A DNA stretch of 64,000 nucleotides from DASWZN01 sp963841635 (GTDB lineage Bacteria > Acidobacteriota > Terriglobia > Bryobacterales > Bryobacteraceae): positions 3,286,001-3,350,000 of the forward strand of contig CAWJDO010000002.1 of assembly GCA_963841635.1 (NCBI GenBank). Reading direction: 5' to 3'. The translations under genes and the position numbers were made by a program. Every line of letters begins with the position of its first letter. Within the stretch, counting starts at the first letter, position 1. The notes beneath the pieces were generated by a model. The model did not search any database. It was given only the letters and a program-made list of their open reading frames with translations, and was not told the DNA's origin. Shown here in pieces: positions 36,588 through 45,376 of the stretch.

Positions 36588-37439
36588 CTAGACCGCTACC
36601 GCCTTGCTGGACTCGCGGGCGACCAGGTCGAAGGGGACGATGACGCGCTCGGGCGGGACCGGCTCCTTCGTCTGAAGCATGCGGAGCATCAGCTCCGCGG
36701 CGCGCTCGCCCATTGCGGCGCTGCTCAGGTCGATGGTCGAGAGCGGCACGCGGAGGATGTCCGAATAGTGGACGTTGCCCGCGCCCACCACTTCGATGTC
36801 GTAGGGGACTTCGAGGCCGGCGTCGAGGATTGCCTTGATGGCGCCCACCGCGACGGCGTCGTTGAAGCACACCACGCCGTCCAGGCGCGGATTCACCGAC
36901 AGCAGCTGCCGCATGGCCGCGCAGCCGGAGGCATCGCTGGTTCCGCCTCTGACGACGTAGCCGGGCGCCGATTTCAGGCCGTGCCCGCGCAGGGCGGCCA
37001 CATAGCCCCGGGAGCGGGCCGCGCCGCTGGAGGTCTCGGGGCCTTCGATGTGCGCGATGTGCCGGCAGCCGCGAGCGATCAGGTGCTCGGTGGCCACCGT
37101 GCCGATCTCCTCGTCGTCGGCACCGACGTAGTTGGCGGCGACCTCGGGGAAGTCGCGATCGACGAGGACGAAAGGCATGTTGTGCTTCTCGAGCTGGCGG
37201 AACAGCGCCATCTCACCGGGCGCCTGGGCCGACGCCAGGATGATCCCGTCCACCTGCGAGCAGGACAGGAGCAGATGGACCGCCTGCCGCTCGCGCTCGG
37301 CGTCGCCCTCCGAGTTCGAAATCAGCACCGTGTAGCCGGAGGGCTGCATGCTGTGGGCGATGCCGCTGGCCATGCGGGCAAAATGGGTGTCCGTCAGATC
37401 CGGAACCACCAGTCCGATAATATGAATCCTACTTTCCAC
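36588..37439 (-). CDS. LacI-type ligand-binding protein without DNA-binding domain
   Basis: A 283-residue protein homologous to the periplasmic-binding-protein-like core of LacI-family regulators: IHIIGLVVPDLTDTHFARMA, VDGIILASAQAPGE, MPFVLVDRDFP, DGVVCFNDAVAVGAIKAILD and LSTIDLSSAAMGERAAELM. LacI proteins normally begin with about 55 residues of helix-turn-helix; here translation begins directly at the core. The GTG start at 37439 is preceded by an excellent ribosome site (AAGGAG, seven bases away), so the short form appears genuine. No signal peptide is visible, so it would be a cytoplasmic sugar or nucleoside sensor, or a regulator that lost its HTH. Confidence 0.8.
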   Translation of the reverse strand: MESRIHIIGLVVPDLTDTHFARMASGIAHSMQPSGYTVLISNSEGDAERERQAVHLLLSCSQVDGIILASAQAPGEMALFRQLEKHNMPFVLVDRDFPEVAANYVGADDEEIGTVATEHLIARGCRHIAHIEGPETSSGAARSRGYVAALRGHGLKSAPGYVVRGGTSDASGCAAMRQLLSVNPRLDGVVCFNDAVAVGAIKAILDAGLEVPYDIEVVGAGNVHYSDILRVPLSTIDLSSAAMGERAAELMLRMLQTKEPVPPERVIVPFDLVARESSKAVAV

Positions 37440-37564
37440 TGCTTTACTCCTTGGTACGCTCTGACAAAGGATACCAAATGCAGTCGATGGTGGATGGTTG
37501 ATGGTCGATAGCGAAGAAGACCATCGGCCATCGGCTATCGACTTTCCAGGCGATACTGTAGTGT

Positions 37565-38692
37565 ATGCCGTTTGTTTCCATCCCCGAGGCGATCGACGAG
37601 ATACGCGCCGGCCGCATGCTCATCGTGGTGGACGACGAGGACCGGGAGAACGAAGGCGACCTCACCGCCGCGGCCGAGAAGATCACGCCCGAGATGGTGA
37701 ATTTCATGGCCAAGTACGGCCGCGGGCTGATCTGCCTGGCTCTTACCGGGGAGCGCTGCGACGAACTGCACCTGCCGCTACTCGCCGCCAAGAACACCTC
37801 ACAGTTCGGCACCGCATTCTGCGAGACTATCGACGCGCGGGAGGGCACCACGACGGGCATCTCGGCCGCGGACCGGGCCCGCACCATCCGCGTCTCGGTG
37901 GATCCCAAAGCGCGCCCCGCGGACCTGGCGCGCCCCGGCCACGTCTTCCCGCTGCGGGCTCGCGATGGCGGTGTGCTGGTGAGGGCGGGGCAGACCGAGG
38001 CCGCGGTGGACCTGGCGCGCCTGGCGGGTCTGGCGCCGGCCGGCGTCATCTGCGAAGTGATGAACGACGACGGCACCATGGCGCGCTCGCCGGAACTGGT
38101 GGAGTTCTGCCGCGAGCATGGCCTGAAGATGATCTCGGTGGCGGAGTTGATCCGCTACCGCCTGGCTCACGAACGCTTCGTGCGCCGCCTGGCCGAGGGG
38201 TGTCTTCAAACCGAGTTCGGCCCGTTTCGCACCATCGCCTACACCAGCTCGACCGATCCCGAGACGCACCTGGCGCTGGTCCACGGCGACGTGGCCGCGG
38301 GCGAGAACGTCCTGGTGCGGATGCACGCGCGGTGCGCTTTTGGCGACGTCTTCGGCGCCACCACCTGCGATTGCCGCCGCATCGTCCAGGCTTCGCTCGA
38401 GCGGATCGCCGCCGAGGGCGCGGGAGTGCTGGTGTACCTGCACCACACCGGGCGCGGGGTCCGCATCGCTCCCTCGGAGAGCGGCATCGACCAGATCGTG
38501 GCGCACTCGCGCGAACCGGTCAACTACACCAGCGCGGACGGCCAGCGGCTGCTGCAATACGAGACCGGGATCGGGGCCCAGATTCTCTCCGATCTGGGAC
38601 TGCGAACCATCCGGCTGCTGACCAACCATCCGCGCAAGGTGGTGGGTCTGGAAGCGTTTGGCATCCGGATCACGGAACGGGTGCCGGTGTAG
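37565..38692 (+). CDS. ribBA: RibBA: DHBP synthase with divergent GTP cyclohydrolase II domain
   Basis: Riboflavin biosynthesis protein of 375 residues. The RibB half (1-200) is intact: VDDEDRENEGDL, YGRGLICLA, REGTTTGISAADRA, RPGHVFPLRARDGGVLVRAG and EVMNDDGTMAR. In the GCH II half the zinc cysteines remain (RCAFGDVFGATTCDC), and the end matches well (GIGAQILSDLGLRTIRLLTN). But the region that normally reads RQEGRGIGL, KIRAYxLQ and the D-x-R motif is replaced by HHTGRGVRIAPSESGIDQIV and NYTSADGQ. GCH II activity is therefore doubtful; this resembles RibBA homologues with a degenerate second domain. No other rib genes are adjacent. Confidence 0.88.
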   Translation: MPFVSIPEAIDEIRAGRMLIVVDDEDRENEGDLTAAAEKITPEMVNFMAKYGRGLICLALTGERCDELHLPLLAAKNTSQFGTAFCETIDAREGTTTGISAADRARTIRVSVDPKARPADLARPGHVFPLRARDGGVLVRAGQTEAAVDLARLAGLAPAGVICEVMNDDGTMARSPELVEFCREHGLKMISVAELIRYRLAHERFVRRLAEGCLQTEFGPFRTIAYTSSTDPETHLALVHGDVAAGENVLVRMHARCAFGDVFGATTCDCRRIVQASLERIAAEGAGVLVYLHHTGRGVRIAPSESGIDQIVAHSREPVNYTSADGQRLLQYETGIGAQILSDLGLRTIRLLTNHPRKVVGLEAFGIRITERVPV

Positions 38693-38775
38693 TCGCGGGC
38701 GGCGTCGCGCCTTGACGATCCGTCTGCGTTGAAATCGCCGACAGCCCGTGACGGCCACCGTCCGTCCGCTATAGA

Positions 38776-40842
38776 ATGCAGTGTATGCTGCTCGTCCTCC
38801 TGGCCCTCGCACTCGTAGCGCCTGCCCTGGCGCAGAAGCCGTTCGATGTCGACGCCCTGATGAAGCTCGCCCGCGTCAGCGATCCCCAGGTCTCGCCCGA
38901 CGGCAAGACCGTGGCCTTCACCGTTCAATCGGTCGATCTCACCGCGAACACGAAGCCCACCAGCATCTACATTGTCCCGCTGGCCGGCGGCGCGCCCGCG
39001 AAGATCACCAACGCCGGAACCGTGAATGAGCGCCCGCGCTGGTCGCCCGATTCCAAGTCCATCGCGTTTGTCTCGGATCGCAGCGGCTCCGCCCAGCTCT
39101 GGCTCATGGCGCCCGATGGGACCAACGCGCGCCAGGTGACCTCGCTAGCGACCGAGGCGGGCGGCGTTCTCTACTCGCCGGACGGCAAGAACCTGGTCTT
39201 CACCAGCGACGTCTATCCCGACTGCCCCGACGACGCCTGCAACAAGAAGAAGCTCGACGCGGAAAAGGCATCGAAGGTCCACGCGCGCATCTACACGTCG
39301 CTGCTGTACCGTCACTGGACCGAATGGCGCGGCGCGCGCCGCACCCATCTCTTCGTCGTCCCGGTGGACGGAGGCGCTCCGAAGGACCTCACTCCGGGCG
39401 ACCACGACGCTCCGCCGTTCTCCCTGGGCGGACAGGACGACTACGCCATCTCGTCCGACGGTTCCGAGCTCTGCTTCGTCATGAACGCGGACCCGGAGCC
39501 CGCCGTCAGCACGAACTCCGACCTGTGGGTCGTACCAATTGCGGGCGGGGGAGTCGTCAAGATCACCACCAACCCGGCCGCCGACAATTCCCCCGTCTAC
39601 TCACCTGACGGAAAGTACCTGGCCTGGCGCGCGCAGACCAAGCCCGGTTACGAGAGCGACCGCTTCCGGCTCATGGTGCTTGATCGCGCCAGCGGAAAGC
39701 TCACCAATCTCACCGAAGCCGTGGACCGCTGGGTCACCGGTTTCACCTGGTCCCCGGACTCTACGCAGCTCTTCTTCACCACGGAGGACCGCGGGCGGCA
39801 GATCCTCGAGACCGTGCCGGTGCGTGGCGGCGGAGCCCGCAGCATCTTCTCCGGCGACAGCTTCGTGGACGAGGTTCAACTCACCCCGGACGCCAAAACC
39901 GTGGTGTTCACCCAACAGACCGGCGCCGTGCCGTCGGAGATATTTGCCGCCGCGAGCGGTGGCGCCGTACGGCCCCTGACGCACTTCAACGACACGCTGC
40001 TGGCCGCCTTTGGCCTGCCCAAGCTGGAGGAGTTCTGGGTCGAGAGCACCGACGGAGCCCGCGTGCACAGCTTCCTCCTGAAGCCTCCGGGATTCGACCA
40101 GACCAAGCGCTATCCCGTGCTGTTCCTGATCCACGGCGGCCCGCAAGGAGCCTGGGGCGAAGAATGGGGCTATCGATGGAACCCCCAGGTGTTTGCCGGA
40201 GCCGGCTTTGTTGTCGTGATGCCAAATCCCCGTGGCTCAACCGGATACGGGCAGAAGTTCATTGACGACATTAATGGGGATTGGGGCGGCAAACCCTACG
40301 ACGACATCATGGCCGTGGCCGACTACGTCTCGAAACTCGCATACGCCGACCCCGAGAAGATGGCCGCCGCCGGAGGCTCATACGGCGGCTACATGGTCGA
40401 TTGGATCCTGGGCCACACCCAGCGCTTCAAGGCTCTGGTGTCGCACGCCGGCGTCTTCGACCTGCGCAGTGAATTCGGAGCTACCGAGGAGCTGTGGTTC
40501 CCCTTGTGGGAGTTCCGCGGAGCCCCCTGGGACAACCCCGACCTCTACGCGAAGTTCTCTCCCAGTTTCTACGCCAGGGACTTCCGCACTCCGACCCTGG
40601 TGGTGGGCGGCGAGCTCGACTTCCGCGTTCCATACACCCAGTCCTTGCAGCTCTACACCTCGCTTCAGGAACAGAAGGTGCCCTCGAAGCTCCTGATCTA
40701 TCCCGACGAGGGCCACTGGGTCCTGAAGCCCCAGAACAGCGCGCTCTGGTACAAGACCTTCATCGATTGGGTGACGGAGTGGGTGAACAAACCCTGGACT
40801 CCGCCCGCCGGCCAGCCGCAGCCAACCCCTGCGACGCCCTAG
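38776..40842 (+). CDS. Secreted S9-family peptidase (acylaminoacyl-peptidase-like)
   Basis: A 688-residue serine peptidase with a signal peptide (CMLLVLLALALVAPALAQ). Residues about 25-400 form a beta-propeller of TolB/WD40-like repeats (VSPDGKTVAFTVQ, WSPDSKSIAFVSD, YSPDGKNLVFTSD, YSPDGKYLAWRAQ). The C-terminal alpha/beta-hydrolase domain has the catalytic triad: Ser535 in GGSYGGYM, Asp615 in GGELDFRVPY and His647 in DEGHWVLK. It should cleave short peptides outside the cytoplasm, with the propeller limiting access. Two ATGs nine bases apart could start it. Confidence 0.93.
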   Translation: MQCMLLVLLALALVAPALAQKPFDVDALMKLARVSDPQVSPDGKTVAFTVQSVDLTANTKPTSIYIVPLAGGAPAKITNAGTVNERPRWSPDSKSIAFVSDRSGSAQLWLMAPDGTNARQVTSLATEAGGVLYSPDGKNLVFTSDVYPDCPDDACNKKKLDAEKASKVHARIYTSLLYRHWTEWRGARRTHLFVVPVDGGAPKDLTPGDHDAPPFSLGGQDDYAISSDGSELCFVMNADPEPAVSTNSDLWVVPIAGGGVVKITTNPAADNSPVYSPDGKYLAWRAQTKPGYESDRFRLMVLDRASGKLTNLTEAVDRWVTGFTWSPDSTQLFFTTEDRGRQILETVPVRGGGARSIFSGDSFVDEVQLTPDAKTVVFTQQTGAVPSEIFAAASGGAVRPLTHFNDTLLAAFGLPKLEEFWVESTDGARVHSFLLKPPGFDQTKRYPVLFLIHGGPQGAWGEEWGYRWNPQVFAGAGFVVVMPNPRGSTGYGQKFIDDINGDWGGKPYDDIMAVADYVSKLAYADPEKMAAAGGSYGGYMVDWILGHTQRFKALVSHAGVFDLRSEFGATEELWFPLWEFRGAPWDNPDLYAKFSPSFYARDFRTPTLVVGGELDFRVPYTQSLQLYTSLQEQKVPSKLLIYPDEGHWVLKPQNSALWYKTFIDWVTEWVNKPWTPPAGQPQPTPATP

Positions 40843-40849
40843 GCGTGGC

Positions 40850-40890
40850 GCAGGCACTCCTGCCTGCCGCCTCGACACTCGTGTCGAGGC
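40850..40890. repeat. Double-hairpin intergenic element
   Basis: Two adjacent perfect stems: GCAGGCA-CTCC-TGCCTGC (40850-40867) and GCCTCGACAC-TC-GTGTCGAGGC (40869-40890). It lies just after the S9 peptidase stop. Elements of the same architecture occur at 52373-52412 and 61655-61691. Confidence 0.85.
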
Positions 40891-40932
40891 ATGTCTTGGC
40901 GTCTTGAGTTTCTACTAGTGCTCTGACCGCCA

Positions 40933-40995
40933 GGTCCGCTCCCTTACGGTCGCGGTTCGGTGCCAGCACGGAACCGCGCGCGTCAGCAAGCGGAC
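40933..40995. repeat. Long imperfect palindrome of the GTCCGCTCCC family
   Basis: The left half GGTCCGCTCCC...CGGTTCGGTGC pairs with the right half GCACGGAACCGCG...AAGCGGAC around a CA centre. Half copies lie at 34708-34740 and 61700-61732, and a rearranged version at 54139-54229, all intergenic. Confidence 0.7.
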
Positions 40996-41027
40996 GAAAC
41001 GGATCACACGGTCAGAGGACTAGCCGC

Positions 41028-42263
41028 TCAGCTCAGCCGCAGCCGAAGCAGGTCCAGAGCCAGCTGAGTCGCCAGCGTGCGCACCAGCGTGCGGTCGCCC
41101 GGAAGTGGCGCGCGCCGCGTGGCCACCCCATCGGGACCGGCCACGCCGATGATGACCGTGCCGACCGGCGTCGTCTCGGTTCCCCCGCCTGGGCCCGCAA
41201 CCCCCGTGACCGAGAGCGCCCACGTCGATCCCGTGCGCTCGCGCGCGCCGAGCGCCATCTCCCGCGCCGCCTCCTCGCTCACCGCCGTGTGCTCGCGCAG
41301 CGACTCCTCGCTCACGCCGACGAGCGCGGTCTTCATGCGGTCCGTATAAGTAAGGAAGCCGCCCACGAAGTAGTCTGAACTGCCCGCGACTGAAGTGATC
41401 CGCTCCGCCAGCATCCCGCCCGTGCAGCTCTCGGCCACGCTCACGGTCTCGGCGCGCTCGCGCAGCCGCTGGCCGACAACCGCTTCGAGCGGATCGCCGT
41501 TGCGCGAGTAGATGCGGTCCCCCAGCAGAGATTCGATCTGGGGAGCCACCTCCTCCAGCAGCCGCTCGGCCTCTTCCGCCGTGGCCGCCCGCGCGCGCAG
41601 GTGCAGCTGTATGTCGCCTGCCGCCGCCAGAATCGTAGTGACCGGGTTGGCGTAGCGCGTGTACACCGGCGCGATGCGCTGGTCCACCGCCGACTCGGGC
41701 ATATTCGCAATGCGCAGGAAGCGCGTGCGGATGACCTGCGGCGGCAGCACTCGCTCGAGCCGGGGCAGGCACTCCGCCGTGAACATCGGCTTCATCTCGC
41801 TGGGCGGACCGGGAAGCATCGTCACCACCCGGCCGCCGCTCTCGATCCACTGACCCGGCGCCGTGCCGTTAGGGTTCGGAAGCACGTCGGCCCCGCTCAG
41901 TACGTATGCCTGGCGCCGGTTGATTTCGGGCATTGGCCCGCGCAGGCGGCGAGCGAACCGCTGCCCGATCGCGTCGCAGATCTCCTGGTGGAATACCTGC
42001 TCCCGCCCCAGAGCCTGCGCGACGGCGTCGCGTGTCACATCGTCCTCGGTCGGCCCCAACCCGCCCGTAAGGATCAGGATTTCGGACCGTGCCAGCGCCG
42101 AGCGGATCGCCTCCGCCAGCCGGGCCCGGTCGTCGCCGACGATCAGCTTCGCCACCACCTCCACGCCCAGCGCATTGAGCTGATCCGTGAGGTACAGCGA
42201 GTTGGTGTCCACGCGCTGCGGCGTCAGGAGTTCAGAGCCGACGGCGATAATCTCGGCGTTCAT
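41028..42263 (-). CDS. cinA: CinA-family protein (competence/damage-inducible; NMN amidohydrolase-like)
   Basis: A 411-residue two-domain protein. The N-terminal MoCF-like domain (1-170) has AEIIAVGSELLTPQRVDTNS, LILTGGLGPTEDDVTRDAVA and PGPPSEMKPMF; the C-terminal CinA domain (about 255-411) has VSVAESCTGGMLAERITSVA, GSSDYFVGGFLTYTDRMK, and SVTGVAGPGGGTETTPVGTV. The C-domain hydrolyses NMN to NaMN in pyridine nucleotide recycling in characterised homologues; the N-domain can have ADP-ribose pyrophosphatase activity. It leads off a minus-strand unit but is not next to recA here. Confidence 0.94.
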   Translation of the reverse strand: MNAEIIAVGSELLTPQRVDTNSLYLTDQLNALGVEVVAKLIVGDDRARLAEAIRSALARSEILILTGGLGPTEDDVTRDAVAQALGREQVFHQEICDAIGQRFARRLRGPMPEINRRQAYVLSGADVLPNPNGTAPGQWIESGGRVVTMLPGPPSEMKPMFTAECLPRLERVLPPQVIRTRFLRIANMPESAVDQRIAPVYTRYANPVTTILAAAGDIQLHLRARAATAEEAERLLEEVAPQIESLLGDRIYSRNGDPLEAVVGQRLRERAETVSVAESCTGGMLAERITSVAGSSDYFVGGFLTYTDRMKTALVGVSEESLREHTAVSEEAAREMALGARERTGSTWALSVTGVAGPGGGTETTPVGTVIIGVAGPDGVATRRAPLPGDRTLVRTLATQLALDLLRLRLS

Positions 42264-42288
42264 GGGGTTAGCTGATAGCCGACAGCTG

Positions 42289-43317
42289 TCATGGAAGCGG
42301 TCGGCCCTTGATGCCCGCGTCCACGCGATAGAGAACGCCGTTGGTGGCGACGACGATGGACCGCGAAGGCGTGAAGGCCAGCCCCACGATGTTGGGCCCC
42401 GAAAGGAACAACTCCGGCTGGCGATCCGTCCCGATCCGCACCACCCCGCGCCGCCCGCCCAGCGAAGCCGCTACGTAAAGCCGGCCCTCGGCGTCGAAAG
42501 CCATCCCTTGCGGGCGCCCCAGGCCGCGGTAGAAGGTGTCCACGTCCCCCGTCGGAGCCACGCGATAAACCGAATCGAAGCTCGACGTTGTGGGCCCGGT
42601 GATGTACAGGTGTTGATCCGGTCCGAAGGCGAGGTGATAGGCCGCAATCGAAGGCTCGACCGTGGCGAACACGTAAATCTGGCGCGAGCGGCTGATCTTG
42701 AAGATGGTGCCCTGGCGGTCGCCGACGTAGAGGTTCTCGTCCGGGTCGAACGCGATGCCGGTGGCGACGCCCATTCCCTCGACGTAGACCGACATCGCGC
42801 CCGCCGGCGTCACCTGGTACACGATGCCGTCGTAGCGGCTCGAAACGTACAGGAACCCCTCGCGATCGAAAGCCATCGACGTGGCGTTCATCACATCGCT
42901 GAGGAACGGCTTGGTGTTGTAGTTCAGGTCGGTCTTGTAGACCGAAGCCGGCGTCTTCTGCCCGCGCGACCCGCTCAGCGTGGTGAAGATGTTCCCGGCC
43001 GCGTCAACGGCGGGGTTCGCCACCGGGTGAATCCCGTCCACGATCTGAATGCCGATCTCGCAAGTCCAGGCCTGGCTCGCCTCTTCGCCGTTCCGTACGA
43101 TCAGCTCGCCCACCGAAGCGGTCTCGGGCACGCGGGCGATCACGAACGAGTCCGACCCGATGACTACGGGCGCATCCACCTCTCCGAAAAACACGCGCGG
43201 CCGCGCGGACTTGGCGAAGCACTTCCCACGGATCTGAAACTCGCCGCCGGCAATAGCGGCAACCGGGGTGACCTTCGCGATCTGCGGTCTCACATCACCG
43301 TCCTTGCGATTCGCCAT
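42289..43317 (-). CDS. IPT/TIG plus NHL/SMP-30-like beta-propeller protein
   Basis: A 342-residue protein. Residues about 10-90 form an IPT/TIG immunoglobulin-like domain (QIAKVTPVAAIAGGEFQIRG, then VGELIVRNGEEAS). The rest is a six-bladed propeller of NHL/SGL-like repeats, each with a motif such as ATSMAFDREGFLYVSSRYDG, TGIAFDPDENLYVGDRQGTI and PQGMAFDAEGRLYVAASLGG. No signal peptide is visible. Likely a binding or scaffold protein; enzymatic lactonase activity is not indicated. Start at 43317 overlaps the region just after the pgpA stop, so the genes form one unit with pgpA-yacG-rimO upstream. In-frame ATGs further upstream lie inside pgpA. Confidence 0.8.
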   Translation of the reverse strand: MANRKDGDVRPQIAKVTPVAAIAGGEFQIRGKCFAKSARPRVFFGEVDAPVVIGSDSFVIARVPETASVGELIVRNGEEASQAWTCEIGIQIVDGIHPVANPAVDAAGNIFTTLSGSRGQKTPASVYKTDLNYNTKPFLSDVMNATSMAFDREGFLYVSSRYDGIVYQVTPAGAMSVYVEGMGVATGIAFDPDENLYVGDRQGTIFKISRSRQIYVFATVEPSIAAYHLAFGPDQHLYITGPTTSSFDSVYRVAPTGDVDTFYRGLGRPQGMAFDAEGRLYVAASLGGRRGVVRIGTDRQPELFLSGPNIVGLAFTPSRSIVVATNGVLYRVDAGIKGRPLP

Positions 43318-43319
43318 AC

Positions 43320-43802
43320 TCAATAAAGATTGAAGCATCCCGCCGCCCATAAAACAAGCGCAGCGTAAATTCCCGCCATCACGTCATCGGCCACGATGCC
43401 GTAGCCGCCCGGCAGCCGCTCGAGTTGGCGGACCGGAGCCGGCTTCCAGATATCCATCACACGGAACAGCGCGAAGGCCGCCACCCACACCGGCCACCGC
43501 CCCAGCGAGGCCGCGCCGCCGAGCGCGATCCACTGCCCCACCACTTCGTCGATCACCACCAGTTGCGGGTCCTTTTTGCCGAGATGCTTCGCCGTCCGGT
43601 CGGCCGACCACACCGCCAACGGCAGCGCCGCCACCGCCAGCGCCACGAAGTAGAGCGGCCGCCAGCCGGCCCGCGCCAGCAGGATCGCCGGCGCCAGAGC
43701 GCCTAGCGAGCCGAACGTTCCCGGAGCGAAGGGAGCGAGTCCGCATCCGAACCACGTCGCCAGGATCATCGCCAGCCCGCCGCCCGCGCGCTCAGGCTTC
43801 AC
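43320..43802 (-). CDS. pgpA: Phosphatidylglycerophosphatase A
   Basis: Membrane phosphatase that makes phosphatidylglycerol from its phosphate, 160 residues. The family motifs are present: FAPGTFGSLGALAPAILL near the N-terminus, VIDEVVGQWIAL in the middle, FRVMDIWKPAPVRQLERLPG, and the C-terminal GIVADDVMAGIYAA. Three to four membrane helices. The GTG at 43802 overlaps the end of yacG, giving a coupled start. Confidence 0.9.
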   Translation of the reverse strand: MKPERAGGGLAMILATWFGCGLAPFAPGTFGSLGALAPAILLARAGWRPLYFVALAVAALPLAVWSADRTAKHLGKKDPQLVVIDEVVGQWIALGGAASLGRWPVWVAAFALFRVMDIWKPAPVRQLERLPGGYGIVADDVMAGIYAALVLWAAGCFNLY

Positions 43803-43962
43803 GGTCTTCGACCTCGTCCTCGGGATCCGGCTCGTCGACCGCCGGAACGCGGTACGTCCCATCGGCCCAGTTGGCCAGATCGAAAAGCCTGCAGCGGTCG
43901 CTGCAGAACGGCACATACGGGCCGCCAGGCTCGACGTCCTTCTTGCAGATCGGGCATTTCAT
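43792..43962 (-). CDS. yacG: DNA gyrase inhibitor YacG
   Basis: A 56-residue zinc protein. The Zn ligands C3, C6, C20 and C24 are in the YacG pattern (CPIC ... PYVPFCSDRCRLFDL), followed by ANWADGTY and an acidic tail. YacG binds GyrB and blocks DNA binding. The ATG overlaps the rimO stop (ATGA), and its end overlaps the pgpA start, so rimO-yacG-pgpA is a tightly coupled operon. Confidence 0.9.
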   Translation of the reverse strand: MKCPICKKDVEPGGPYVPFCSDRCRLFDLANWADGTYRVPAVDEPDPEDEVEDREA

Positions 43963-45335
43963 AGGATCGCGAACGGGCTCGCGGCAGCCGGCCGCGGGGC
44001 CTCTCCGGTCGATGGTAGCAGTGTGCCGACCACGTCGTAGTCCTGCGTTTCGGTGACGCGCAGCAAGCGCATCTGGCCGCGCGCCGGCGCCGCGCCCTCC
44101 ACGTCGTTCACCAGGCACACGCCGTCGATTTCGGGCGCCTGCGTGCTCATGCGCGCCTGCCACAGCAGTTCGGTCTCCTCGGACGGCCCCTCCACCAGAA
44201 CCGGGATCTCGCGCCCGCGGAGAGCGCGGTTCCGCGCGCGCGAGACTTTGCGCTGGATGGCCATCAGGCGCCGCCTGCGGTTGTAGATCGTCCGCGCGTC
44301 CACCTTGTCATCCAGATCGTAGCTCCTGCTGGTCTCTTCGTCGGAGTACGAGAAAACGCCGAGCCGGTCGAACCGCGCCGCTTCGACAAACTGGCACAGC
44401 TCGTCGAAATCCGCGGCGGTCTCGCCCGGGAAGCCCACGATCATGCTGGTGCGAATCGCGACGCCGGGGATCGTCCGGCGCATCCGCTCGACCAGCTTCA
44501 GGAAGATCTCGCCCGAGCCCCCGCGCCGCATCCGCTTGAGCACCTCGCGGCTGGAGTGCTGCAGCGGCATGTCGATGTACTTGGCCAGCGCGGCATGCTC
44601 CGCGATCGTGTCGAGCAGTTTCTGCGTGACCTTGTTCGGATACGCGTACAGAAACCGTACCCACTTTTCCCACGGCGTCTCGATGACGGCCAGCCGCTCG
44701 AGCAGCAGAGGGAGCCCGTCCGCCAGGCCTAGGTCCTCGCCATAGCAGGTGGTGTCCTGGCCGATGAGGTTGATCTCCCGGACGCCGGAGGCGAACAGCT
44801 TTGTAGCTTCGGCCACCACGGACTCGAACCGCCGGCTGCGGAATTTCCCACGAAACTGCGGAATGACGCAGAACGAGCAGGGATGATCGCAGCCCTCGGC
44901 GATCTTGATGTACGCGTAGTGTCGCGGCGTGGCCAGCACCCGTGGCGTCAGATCGTGGTAGAGATACGGTTCGGCGCCATTGGCGACCGGCGCTCCCTGA
45001 CAGGCCGCAACGATTTCTTCCAGCTCGTTGGTGCCGACCACGGCGTCTACTTCCGGGATGTTGCGCCGGATCTCGTCCCGGTAGCGTTCCGCCAGGCAGC
45101 CCGCCACCACCAGCCGCTTCAGGCCGCCGGTCTTTTTGTACGCGGCCATTTCGAGAATGGTATCGACGGATTCCTTCTTGGCCGGGTCGATGAAGCTGCA
45201 CGTATTGACGACGATCACGTCAGCGTCCTGCGGATCCGGTGTCAGCTCGCAGCCCTGAGAGGCGAGTTGCCCCATCATGACTTCGGTGTCCACCAGATTC
45301 TTGGGGCAGCCCAGACTGACAAAACCGACTTTCAA
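43959..45335 (-). CDS. rimO: Ribosomal protein S12 methylthiotransferase RimO
   Basis: Radical-SAM enzyme that methylthiolates Asp of ribosomal protein S12, 458 residues. The N-terminal UPF0004 domain supplies three cysteines for the auxiliary cluster (C10 in VSLGCPKNLVDTE, VVNTCSF and VVAGCLAERY). The radical-SAM CxxxCxxC is in EGCDHPCSFCVIPQFRGKFR. RimO-type signatures include DTTCYGEDLG and KYIDMPLQHSS. The C-terminal TRAM domain follows from about residue 375. The family assignment is RimO rather than MiaB because of the CSFCVIPQFRG sequence. Confidence 0.94.
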   Translation of the reverse strand: MKVGFVSLGCPKNLVDTEVMMGQLASQGCELTPDPQDADVIVVNTCSFIDPAKKESVDTILEMAAYKKTGGLKRLVVAGCLAERYRDEIRRNIPEVDAVVGTNELEEIVAACQGAPVANGAEPYLYHDLTPRVLATPRHYAYIKIAEGCDHPCSFCVIPQFRGKFRSRRFESVVAEATKLFASGVREINLIGQDTTCYGEDLGLADGLPLLLERLAVIETPWEKWVRFLYAYPNKVTQKLLDTIAEHAALAKYIDMPLQHSSREVLKRMRRGGSGEIFLKLVERMRRTIPGVAIRTSMIVGFPGETAADFDELCQFVEAARFDRLGVFSYSDEETSRSYDLDDKVDARTIYNRRRRLMAIQRKVSRARNRALRGREIPVLVEGPSEETELLWQARMSTQAPEIDGVCLVNDVEGAAPARGQMRLLRVTETQDYDVVGTLLPSTGEAPRPAAASPFAIL

Positions 45336-45376
45336 GGTGTGAAGCTCGATCTCAGGATACCAGAGCGGGGCGCCCG

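Noticed and set aside
37505..37543. Inverted repeat GTCGATAGC...GCTATCGAC before ribBA as a riboswitch (FMN)
   Set aside because: The FMN riboswitch core sequences are absent; the stretch is a simple repetitive ATGGT/ATCGGC-type sequence similar to other short intergenic repeats here.
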